Below are positions 10,171 to 22,100 of a stretch of 64,000 nt of DNA, one piece after another; position 1 is the first letter of the stretch, and each line of letters opens with the position of its first letter. A program made the position numbers and the translations under genes. Source of the stretch: Dallia pectoralis (taxonomy: Eukaryota; Chordata; Actinopteri; Esociformes; Umbridae); assembly GCA_029465975.1 (NCBI GenBank), contig CM055728.1:4784535-4848534 (forward strand). Reading direction: 5' to 3'. The notes beneath the pieces are model-generated. The model was not told where the DNA came from and ran no database searches. It saw only the letters and a list, made by a program, of their open reading frames with translations.

Positions 10171-13100
10171 TACGTACGGGTGTGTGTGTTTGTACGTGTG
10201 TGTGTGTACGTACGTGTGTGTACGCACGTGTGTGTGTGTGTGTATGTACGTACGTACGGGTGTGTGTGTTTGTACGTGTGTGTGTGTACGTACGTGTGTT
10301 GGAGTCAATGCATGTGTTGTGTCAGTGTTATATCATTCACTCTTCCTAGGCTTTTTGGGCTCCAGGTGACACCGGTGTGGTGTTTGTTGGCTGGTGGCAT
10401 GAGCCCTTCAGATTGGGTCTTAAGTACTGCCCCAACCGCAGGTAAGCACTGTGGTTGGTCAGAGCAGAGTGGTGAAGTTTGAGTGACAGCTCTTTTAGCC
10501 AGTATAAGCCTTAAACACTTCCTCGCTTTGTCATTGTCTAATACAGGTCGTCCTTATTCTATGTGGATCTGACCGGTGGACAGTGTGGTATGTCCATTTC
10601 ACCCTCTAACCAAGTTTACATATACCGGTTTTGATGTCATTCTTTATAAAATAGAAATCACATCAGGTTTGATCAAAACATGGCAAACACAATTTTTTCA
10701 TTTGCCATGTTGGTGTTATTTTGTATTTAAATAATTACTCTAGAAATTTCTTGAAATATATTTCAAGCTCAATTAATGTATAAAAATGACATCTGTTCGC
10801 TACCCACTGTAATTATGGACTATATGCAGTTTATTAGGCTATCAAAGAAATTGGTTATGATGATATCGGTATGGTGTTTAGCATCTGGTAACATGACAAT
10901 TGACATGAGACTACCCAAAAATGCAATTAATCTTGTCTTATTGGTAAAACTTGCTTTTGACACAATTATATGTTGATGTGCGTCGTTCGTTACATCACCG
11001 TTTGCTGTAAGTGTTTCTGTTTTTCCCGTTCTCAGAAAAGCTTTCTTCCGGTTCCAGTGCTGTGTGTTCTCCGAGACTAAGCCCAGACCAGTGCAAGATC
11101 ATTTATCTGGAGTGTGGCGTCTACGGGCCTCACCAAAACTGTAGCCGGCTCTGTATGGTAATAAAAATTGGACAGAAATGCTCCCAACATTTGGTCTGGC
11201 TCTATTTGGGTCTGTGTTTTAGTATTGCAGCAGGGGCTTTAATATAGGACTCTGCACTCCCTGTAGAAACGGTCTCTACTTTCCTGTCCAGTACAGAACA
11301 ATGCCCGGGGGAAAATCTATTTTATGGAGAAACAAATCTATTTTATTGTTTGGTGGAACATGATATAATGTACCCCACTCTGTCATGTGTTTAGTATTGA
11401 TGACCATCCATCTTCTGTGTGTGGTGTTTTCTAGTACGACTGGTACACCAAGAAGACCTCTTTGGTGATGGATATGGTTAAGAGACCTAAAGACGGTGAG
11501 TTGACTTGGTTAGTCACAGACCATGTTATGACTGTTTGGTTAGTCTGCTGGTGTATGACGTTTATCGTGTGGGTGGGTGTGTGTTCCAGATGGCTTCACT
11601 GGCATTTACAGCGTTTCGCTGTCCCCTTTGTGCTGGTCAGCCGACAGCCAGCGCGTCCTGGTCTCCTGTCCCCAGCGCAGTCGCAGGGTAAAGGCTCCCC
11701 TCTGCCATAACACATACCAAGCTCTGTTGTCAAATGTATTCTGCCGTAGGTACAGCCACCATTAACGTGTTTGTGTGAACTATAGGTTCTGCTTTTGGTG
11801 GACACCACCACTGGAACGGTTTCCTCTCTGACATCAAGTGAGTTGATCGCACCTTTTCCTCTGACTGCTGAGAAATATCAGTTTCAGGTTCTGCAGAATC
11901 CTGCGTCGTTATCGGAAGTGGTGAATTTCTGAGGTCATAACGCTTTCGTGTGCTTGACTTCCCCTGTAGAATCTGCTGTGGGCAGCTGGTCTTTGCTGAC
12001 CATAGAGCGAGACCTGATGGTGGTCAGCTGTTCCTCACCTGACTGTCCCCCCAGCTTGGTAAAGTTGACCTAAATACTAAATATACGGTGGATGTGAAAT
12101 GTATTGCATATATCTCATTCAATCATCTTAACACACTTAGGATCAGTTTTTGTGTAGGTTAGTGTAAGCCTAGTCTTGGACTAAAACTCTTTTTTTGTTT
12201 AGAAAAGTGTCGACTTTGATAATTTGTTTGCTGCATTTCCATATCTGTGTGATTTGGCTATTTATTACCTAATTTCCTGTTGCCAGAGGGTGGGCTTCCT
12301 GCCTGCAGATGGTTCAGAGGAGGTTGGCTGGGTCACGCTGGAGGAGTCTCAGACCCAGCCTAACATTGATTGGCAGATCCTCCGCTTGACCCCGCCCCCA
12401 GAGCAAGACAACAGCCAATACCGTAAGAATGCCTACTTTTACCTATTTGTGCCTTCTGTCAATACTGTTGTCTGTTGTGACTAGCAGGGGCCACAAGAAG
12501 GCTGCTAATGTAACTGACATTTTGGGATGTTTTTGTAGCTGGTCTGGACTTTGACGCCATCCTGTTGAAACCAAAAGAGGTGAAGGAAGGAGTGAAGCTG
12601 CCGCTCTTAGTTACCCCACATGGTAAATTCCACAACATTGTTTGTCTACTTGTGCTGGTAGTGTTAAAGAGGGTGAGGCACTTCTTTGTTCAGTTTAGCA
12701 TTTACCCCAACGAATCGGTAAGTGTGGATAGTAGAAAAAGCTGATCTGTACCTATGGTGGGCTTGCAAGTATGTCTGGGTGTAAATGTGTTGTATGTATA
12801 TTTTCTGGTATTTTTGTCCTTTATCAGGCAGTAACATGGAGATAGATGAATGGGGGATGTCCTGAAAGGGTAGTGGTCTGGATTTAAACCCATACCTCAG
12901 TACATTTGAATCACCCTGGACCACGTGAACGTTCTTTAACAGCATGTACTTTCTTTCAGGTGGTCCCCACTCAGTGTTCATAGCTGAATGGCAGCTTTCT
13001 TGCTCCGTGTTATGCAGGATGGGCATTGCTGTCCTGTTAGGTGAGTCCATAACCTCCCATTCGGTCTATACTATCTCAATTTCGACTCCCATTTTTGACA

Positions 13101-16100
13101 TGTTTACATTGCACTCGTGGCAGTAATTTAGCTGTAACAGACATCATTTGAGATTATTGACGAAAGCACCGCATTTTTGTAAACGCTTGTATGTCACTTT
13201 CGCCCGTTTATTGTGGGCAGGTCAGAAAGACAATCTGAGAGCTACTCATCTGCCATAAATCTTTAACTCGCTGTGCAACGACATGTTTTGAGAAAATTAA
13301 TTAGCAACAGCCATTGAGAGCTTACTAGACAAGCCAGTAAAAAGATGACAGAATTGCATCTCCCAGAATGTGTACGCATTGTATAGACTTGAGTAGTAGT
13401 GATTCAATATTTGTAGTGACGTTGGCATTTGCCAATGTGCGAAATCATTGTGGCCTTTGAAGTTCACAAGCCGCATTATTACATCCTCAATCTATCTGAA
13501 GTTTCTTTTTAATTCTTTGGCATGCATTGTGCCCTAACGAGCAGTTTGAGTCATAGATTTTCGTGATCTACATTTCTTCCACCTTGCAGTTTTACTCACC
13601 CAAAACATCCTTCTTCCAAACCGCACTCTGTAGGGTTTGTATGTCATTTTCCGACAAGCTCTCTCAAACTGACATTTAAGAATTTTCTTTTTTACAAATT
13701 CTTCCGTATGTTTATTATGGGTGTGACAATACACTTGGCTCACGAGACGATACACAATATTGGGTTCACGAGAACGAGACAGTATCACAATTTTAAAGAA
13801 ATCTTCACTGACGAAATGTATAACTAGAATAATTTATTGTATATGCAAAGCACTTTATGTGCGGCTCCACTTCTGCCTCGAGCATAGCCACTTACATAAT
13901 ACACGTTAGCTGCGGTGTTAAGGACTATTTTCTTACAGTACTTGCATATTGTTTGTGTCTTGTCTGTCACTTGTCAGTTGCGATTTATTGTTTCAACTGG
14001 GTACACAAAATACTATACAAACAATATGTCTTCTACGGAATTCCACCCTCGCACTCCATCATGCTGATGTCGTGAGACATTGTTTAGCTCGACAAGAAAT
14101 CTCATTACATTCAATATCTCAAGATCTCGTGGCACGATGCAGCATTCTTCCATCTCCAAACACGGCGAGTTGAGTTGATGCAATATTTTTGGTCTCATCT
14201 GAACAGAACACTTTCACACAGTTCTCATCTAAATCATTCAGATGTTCATTGGTAAACTTCAGACAGGCCTGTACATGTGCTTTCTTAAGCAGGGGGACCT
14301 TGCGGGCGCTACAGGATTTCAGTCCTTCACAGCGTAGTGTGCTACCAATTGTTTTTTTGGTGACTATGGTCCCAGCTACCTTATTATCATTGACAAGATC
14401 CTCCTGTGTAGTTCTGGGCTGATTCCTCAACAGTCTAACGTTTTCCTCACAGTCTTGCATGGAGCCCCAGACCGAGGAAGAGTGACAGTTATTTTGTGTC
14501 TCTTCCATTTTTGAATAATCGCACCAGCTGTTGTCACCTTTTCACCGAGCTGCTTGGCAATGGTCTTTAATATTGATTTAAATGTCAGCGAGCGGGATAC
14601 ATAAAATGGAATCAGACTACAGTGTTCTAGGTAACACTACAGGATACATGAAAATATAACTTCCTTTGAATCTACTTACTGTAAAGAAGAACATATTTGG
14701 TTGAAAATGACCATTTGGACTAGCGCATTGCTAGCTTGTATGTAGTATATACTTGATATGTATTGTATGCATTTCTCATTATGCTATGTAAAAGAATATT
14801 AACAGGCTAGCTTTCTTTTTGCAAAGGAAAAAAGCTAATTGTGTTCTTCTGGAAATGCTCTCATATGCATACATATATAACATAAAAAATATTATTAAAC
14901 TAATATTATTCATACCTGGTTAATGTGTTTTGAACATTGAAAGGTCCTTAATAATGTAATGAACATTTTTTGACTATAGTATATAATATATACTTAAAAT
15001 GACAGGTTTTGTGAAGTGAAAAAATTAGAGAAAGATAAATCATGTCAGAACTTTTTCCACCTTTTAATGTGACTTTTGATGTAATCATAAGTGACTCTGA
15101 TTAATCACAAATAAAGGTCAGCTGTTCCAGTAGGATTCTCCTGACATTTTCTTAGTTGCATCTCTGAGTAAAAGCTATGGTCCGCAGAGAGCTTCCAAAG
15201 CATCAGAGGGATCTCATTGTTGATAGATATCAGTCAGGAGATGGGTAGAAAATAATTTCCAAAGCATTAGATATACCATGGAAAACAGTAGACGGTCATC
15301 AGCAAGTGGTGAAAATATAGCTCAATTGAGACATTACCAAGAACTGGACGTCCCTCCAAAAGCATGAATGAAAGAGGCCTACAGCAACATTAAAGGAGCT
15401 GTACACATTTCTGGAAAGTACTGGCTGTGTGCTACGTGACAGCAAACTTCTGTATTCTTCATGTATGGGGTATGGGGTAGGTTGGCAAGGCGGAAGCTTT
15501 CTTATGAACCTTTTGCCCATTACTCCAAAATGTGTTTGGCGCAACAACACTGCACATCACCCCAAAGAACTCCATACCCACATTGAAGCATTGTGGTGGC
15601 AGCATCGTGCTTTGGGACTGTTATTCTTCAGCTGTAACCGGGGCCTTAGTCAGGGTGGAGGGAATTATGAACAGTTCTAAATACCTGGCAATTATGGCAC
15701 AAAATCGTCAGGCTTCCGTTAGAAAGCTGAGGATGCAGTTCACTTTTCAGCATGACAATGACCCAAAGCACACATCCAAATCCACAAAAGCATGGCTTCA
15801 CCAGAAAAAGATTTACATTTTTGAATGGCCCTGTCATAGCCCAGACCGGAATCTAATTAAACATCTGTGGGGGGATCTAAAAAGGGCTGTGCACAGGAGA
15901 TGTCCTTGCAATCTGATCGACTTCTATTCAAGAAGTCTGAGTGCTGTAATAAAATGAAATGGTGCTTTAACAAAGTATTAAGTTAGGGGTGTGCACACTT
16001 ATGCAACTGCGTTATTTTAAGGTTTTAATTTTTTCCCCTAATAAATTATTTCAGTTTGTTTTTCAATTAAATTGTTCACTTAATAGGTCACATTAAAGGT

Positions 16101-19100
16101 GAAAAAAAACTGGCATTTTAACACGTGTAGACTTTTTATAACTACTATTAAAAATACTACTGGTTCAACTGATGCTTTTTCCAAGGCCCAATAAACTATT
16201 GGTTTATCTCTGATTATTTTGGTAATTTTGTTTTTGTTACCGACATTTCTACAGTTTATCTGTTATCTGTATGATATATCCAAAGCCTCCAGATTATTTG
16301 TCTGGTAAAAGATGAAATTGGAAATTCAATTCTAGTCTTTTGAACTATTGACATTTTTCTAAATCATTTAAGATTAACATTTTATTTTAACAAAAAGGCC
16401 GTTTACAATATAATTTGGTAGACAACTGAATTAAATGCATCAGCAGGAGGAGATCAAATGGCTTACAGTAATTTAACCATACTTTTACAGATTGCAATAA
16501 GAGGATACTTCGTAGAATCTTTCTCAGAAACTTTAAGGTTGCTTAAATTAGACCTAGAGCCTGATGGGTAGGCGAGTGAGAGAGAAACTCTGCCTCGGAA
16601 AATGTGTTGAGAAATTATCTAAAAAACAAGTTCATTTAACAGCACAGGAAATACATTAAGTTTATAGAAGGTTGTATTCTTCATTTTCCAATGCTAATAC
16701 TGATATTTTTTTTCATAAAAAAGAAAAGAATATTCATAAGATGCATTACATTTTTAAAGAGATCCAGATATTACGGAAGGAGAGTTTGATTGAGCAGTTT
16801 TTTACTTAAAATAAATCTCCAGAATCAGATGGCCACCTGCTAATTTGTACAGACACAGATATCGCGCTTATCTTAGAAAAGCTACGCCCTCCATAACCCG
16901 CCCCGCACCCCCACATTTGAGTCAAGTTCGTAAAGCCAAAAGAAAAACGCAAACGTTGATGCCCCACTCCCCCGAGAGAAGTCTGAATCGCAAAGCCAGA
17001 AAATATAATTGTAGATCTCAAAATAAAAAGTTTTTAGAGGAGGAATTTAAATATTATGATTGCAACTAAAAGGAGGAAAAAAGATTATTGTAAGGTTATA
17101 GATTTTTGCACTCCACTTTACAAGATATTCATTTCTTTCGCATCGCTTCTTATTTTCTTGTGGTTTAATATACTTGTTTGTGATAAAAAAAATCTTAGCA
17201 ATTACATGTTTCCCTTGCATCCAACAAGTTGATTACAAGAACTGTTTGTTTGCTAACCATATAATTTACCCAGACCTCAACATTTGCCTTAGTCAACATT
17301 AGCTAGGAGTACTAGGACAGAGATTACACAACCTGGGGTACGAGATGACACATCTGCAATGTATTGTTTGAAGCCATGTTTTTATCAACTGTAGGAATCT
17401 TGCCAAATAGTTATGTAGTCATACTTTTAAAGAGAAATGTGAAACACAATGAAAGTGAAACGCATGGAAACGCAAGGATACGTATGTTTTTACTTTGAAA
17501 ACCCCTACTGTTCATCACAAGGTTAGTTTCAAGGGGGTCTATTGCAACACCATGCTTTTATACGTCTTTAAAAATATTTATCTGCTACAGCTTGAGTATT
17601 TCATAACATTGCGGGTTCTTTATTATAAGGAAGTTAGGTAGTATTCAGTCCATTTTCAGGAATTCTTTATTTCGATCAAGTTTTGCGATTGCGTCAGTGT
17701 TACATCGTGTATCATCCATTATTTGTCCAAACAGCTAAGTAACTAAGTAGTTTGTGTGCACATGGTGAGACCTTTTAAAACTGGATAGTTTCTATCTCAA
17801 CTAATCTTAAAAGCAGTTTGTTCTTAAGTCCCACTATTTCAAGGTTGTGGGTAATGTGCTTTTGTGAAGCGCAAACTAATGTCCAGTAAAAAGGACAAAA
17901 ATAATGAATTGCAAACAAATATATCTGTCTCTTATCAGTGAGTAAATCATTGATACAAATATATTGGTTACCTGCTAAAATCTGTTGAAAAAATTGGTCA
18001 ACCAATATATCATGAGGCTCTTGTTCTTTGGGTCATTGTCATGTTAAAATGTTAATTATCTTTCAATTTTTCCTGGCATAATGCTGCAGGTTCTCCTATT
18101 TTGCACTGTATATTTTCCCTTTTTATCATGACAAGTTCTCCTGTCTCAGCTGAAGGGAAACACCCCCACAACAGAATGCTGCCTCCACTGTGCTTTTACT
18201 GTTGGCAGGGTGTTCTTTGTGTGAAAGATATATCAGGTTTTTTCCCGACATTGTTTTTCTTTTCGGCCCAAATGTTGTTTTTTATTTGACACCATTTCAT
18301 TGAAGCCAGATTTGTGAAACACTTTTATAATGTGGCACACATTGACAATGTTTTGCCATAAACGCCTGAAGCTGCCATTGGCTTCTTGGTAGCTTCTCTG
18401 ATCAATCTCCACTTTGCCCAATCCTCCAGTTTGGAGGCGATATCTGGGTGCTGCCATATGCCTTTCACTTCATCATTAGGGTCTTAACTGTGCTCCACGG
18501 GATAGATAAAGACTTTGAAATATTTTTATATTGATCTCCTGACCTATCCCTTTCCACATCCTTGTCTCATAGATTTAAGTACCTTGTTTGACTGTTATTG
18601 GTGTTTTGCTTAGAATTGCACAACTAAGCAGTAGAGTCTTCTATGATATTAAGGGCTTTTACTCTGAACTACCAGTAGTTAAAATCACTACAATTCCATT
18701 AGATGGAATCCAATGTAAATAAAACTGCAAAATGGCTGGTTTTAAGTGTTCTTTGCAGGCTCTAATGAAGCAAAGAAACCTTTTGAGGGGATGATGACTT
18801 TCTATACCCATTGCATATCCCTCAAATGACCTCAGCAATTTATTTTGCGATTAGTAGCCATTATCGATGAGATACAAAATATTTTGTTATTTAACTTTTT
18901 ATTTTTTGCAGCACATTTTGTACAGACGATTGTTTGGGCAACTTTGTTCTATAAAGCTTTTAGTGTTAAAAATATAGGTCCCTGGAAAGCTAATGTTTAT
19001 GAAATATTATGAATTGTTTGTAAACAGTGCAGTGATTCGTCAAATATAGAAGCACTCATAAACTTGTTGGGAATGGACAGATTTGTGGACATTGTGTATT

Positions 19101-22100
19101 TGTTTCAGTCAACTACCGCGGCTCCATAGGCTATGGCCAGGACAGCATCCTGTCTCTACCCGGTAACGTGGGCACCCAGGATGTCAAAGATGTTCAGGTG
19201 CATAACCACACATATCCACAGACAAACATGCATGCACACACACACACACACTTTGTAGTTCATAGTGTGAAATTCTCTATTACTTTTGTATTATTTTCTC
19301 TCCTCATCATCCTATCTTTTAATCATGTTCTGTTATTACTTACTCATAAGTTTGCAGTGGAGAGCGTTCTGAAGAGTGGGACATTTGACGAGCAAAGGAT
19401 TGCAGTTTCTGGGGGTTCCCATGGTGGATTCCTGGCTTGCCATCTGATAGGCCAGTACCCAGAGTTCTACAAGGCCTGTGTGGCTCGCAACCCCGTCATT
19501 AACCTGGCCTCCATGATTGGCAGCACAGACATCCCAGACTGGTAGGCACACACAGACACTCTTCTTTACTGTAACACCTGCCTATTGATTACATCAACTT
19601 AACATTTGTTGCTGACATTTGTCACTTGTTGAACCTAAAACAACATGCATATACTTCCGTAGAACTCAGTCAAATAAGGAAGTAGACCCACTCCAATTCT
19701 GATTACTGAGAACTTGATGCAGTTATCTTCAAGACCTCAAATGGTGACAATGAGAATATTTTTACTTCTAGCCTGCGTTACATGGAAAGGTGCTATGATA
19801 TCTTTAGATTTTCAACCTTAGAGTTTGCCTTCAAGGCACAGGCACTGTTTAATGACTGCCCACTGAGGGTCCTTATGAATGGAGCCATCTCCCATGTGCT
19901 TTCCCTGAATACAGGGACTAGACATCTTAACTATTTTAATAAATGTTTTTTACTTATTTGTTTAATCATTTTTTATCAATCCAGGCTAGGGCAGTGGTTG
20001 GCTGTGAATATAGATATTTCTGTTATTCATGTTTTACCTAAATGCTATGATTGTTTTGTCTCATGAGTTTTTAGAATTAGGTTTTAAGGATGATAATTGT
20101 TTTAATGTGTGATAATGAATGGAATGTGCTTGTGATGTCCGTGTGTGGTGGTGCCAAAGAAAAAATTCCATTCAGGATGGAAAATGGCAATTAATTATAT
20201 ATTTATATAGTTATATTTGATTCTATTCTATTTTCTAAACAATCAAAATATCCTTTTTCTTACAATTTTTTTTTGTGACCAAATCTGGATCAAGGTTGTG
20301 CTTTGTCGGCATAAACAACAACATCCAAAGGAAGTGTTCACTGGAATCCTTAAGACTCGGAAGCTTTGATTAGATGAGGCAAGGCACCCGAATACAATTA
20401 CTAGATCCCTAAACCTGGACTGTGCTGGTCAATCACAATGCGTTCTGCGGGACCCCATAGCTAATCTGAAAGCAACATTTGATCACTAGTACTGCAATGA
20501 TGTAGCTATGGCCTTTCGCTGTTGTGTCTTTCAGGGGCCCGTTAAATGGCCTTGTTTCATTGTGTTTTCCAATTTGTCCCCACACTGTTATATATTAAAA
20601 TAATTAAATGTATTTGTTTTTGTGGTTACCATACCAAACGCGCACACACACACACAAACAAATGGATGGTGTGACATACTTCCAAGAAATGCATTCTATT
20701 TGATTGCTGCTTTCTTTTCTCTGTAAATTGTGGTAGACCAACTTTGTTTCACTGTGTTTCAGGTGTATGGTCGAGGCTGGCTATAACTACAGTGTAGATT
20801 GCCTGCCTGACCCTGCTGTTTGGGAGGAGATGTTAAACAAGTCTCCTATCAAACATGTCAAACAGGTGTGTTGTCTAGCTGTATGTGGGTTTGAGTGGGT
20901 AAACGTTTTAAAAATCGTATCGTAAAAACAAGAAACATTTTGCTTGAAGGAAAGTTGTGTTAGTCCCGATGTCTGTTTTCAGTTTTTTGCGTAGGTCAAG
21001 CTGACAGTATTTGTTAATCAGAATCAGTTTTTTTTGGCCAAGTTTGTTTACACCAACACAAGGATTGTTTCCTGAACACTAGCTGCACCATTTAGGTCAC
21101 ACATTTAAGACGTACACAAACAGTGCAACAGAGCAAAAACACACACGAACATTCAAGACCAAAGTTAATCTCCCTACAAAATGCTGTCTCTGACATCAAC
21201 CAATTCATGTTTAAAGTATTGTTAAAGTATCCAAAATTGTGCCCTGCGAAAATATGTATAAAAGGGCATCTGGGGTGTCTGATCGTAGACCAATGGTTAT
21301 CTTCTTGCCCCCCATCGTCACCACCGAATGATACATTTTTCCAAAATTCCAAAGCTTAACCACTACATCTTGTACTGACAATATTTGAGGGACATGAGTC
21401 TTTTGAATACATAGAAATAGTCTTAGATGTTTGAGTTCAGCTCATGAAAAATGGGGGCAAAAACAAGTGTTGCGTTTGCATAATTATTTTTTTCAGTGTA
21501 TATTTTGGGTTACCCATGACAAATAACTGTCTCCATTCAGGTAAAGACTCCTGTGTTGCTGACTTTGGGAGAAGATGATAAGCGTGTCCCCCCAAAGCAG
21601 GGCATTGAGTACTACAGAGCCTTGAAGGCACTACAAGTCCCAGTCCGGTATGTGGATATTGTTTGATTCTCAGATTAATATAGTAGTGTGTTGGTTAATT
21701 CAGGACAGACTCCGTGAAAAACTTAAGAGCTGTTCACCCTGGACTTTTGTTTGCCCTGTGCAAATAGTTTTATCGGTTGCCCCTTAAAAAAGCCTCTCTC
21801 ATATACATAGAACATAGCTAGTGTGAAACAGCATCTAATGACAAAAGCTTATCTGAAACTTAATTTACATATTCTTGGGGTAACGGTGAGACAGTCAAAC
21901 AGCAGTACTTGCAATATGCTAAACAGGTACTGTTCTCTGGCTCTCAGAAGAATTCACCACATTTTGTCTGTCTACTCTAGATGCAAACCATGTAGATACT
22001 TATCCAAATTTACTCATGGCTGTAATTGCCGCTAAAAGTGCATCTCAAATTTTGACATATTGCGGTAAATACTTATGCATATAATTAATTTAGAAACATT

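Larger units (their letters stand above)
13041..19108 (+). other. apeh intron 18, transposon-rich, 6 kb
   Basis: The largest apeh intron. It carries a decayed minus-strand Tc1 piece (about 14100-14560), a plus-strand Tc1 element with both ends (about 15040-16120), and a minus-strand Tc1 piece (about 18060-18600). A stretch at 13700-13860 (GTGACAATACACTTGG..ACGAGACGATACACAATATTG) looks like a dispersed fish repeat. The rest (13041-13540, 14600-15030, 16130-18050, 18610-19108) is AT-rich without exons. Confidence 0.75.

Noticed and set aside
9365..10482. Overlapping Cys/Val/Arg-rich and His/Thr-rich frames of 230-350 aa on both strands
   Set aside because: They are produced by the GT/ACGT tract of apeh intron 8 and overlap real apeh exons 8 and 9 in other frames.
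14189..14422. Plus-strand open frame (VSSEQNTFTQFSSKSF..)
   Set aside because: It is the antisense shadow of the Tc1 transposase relic on the minus strand.
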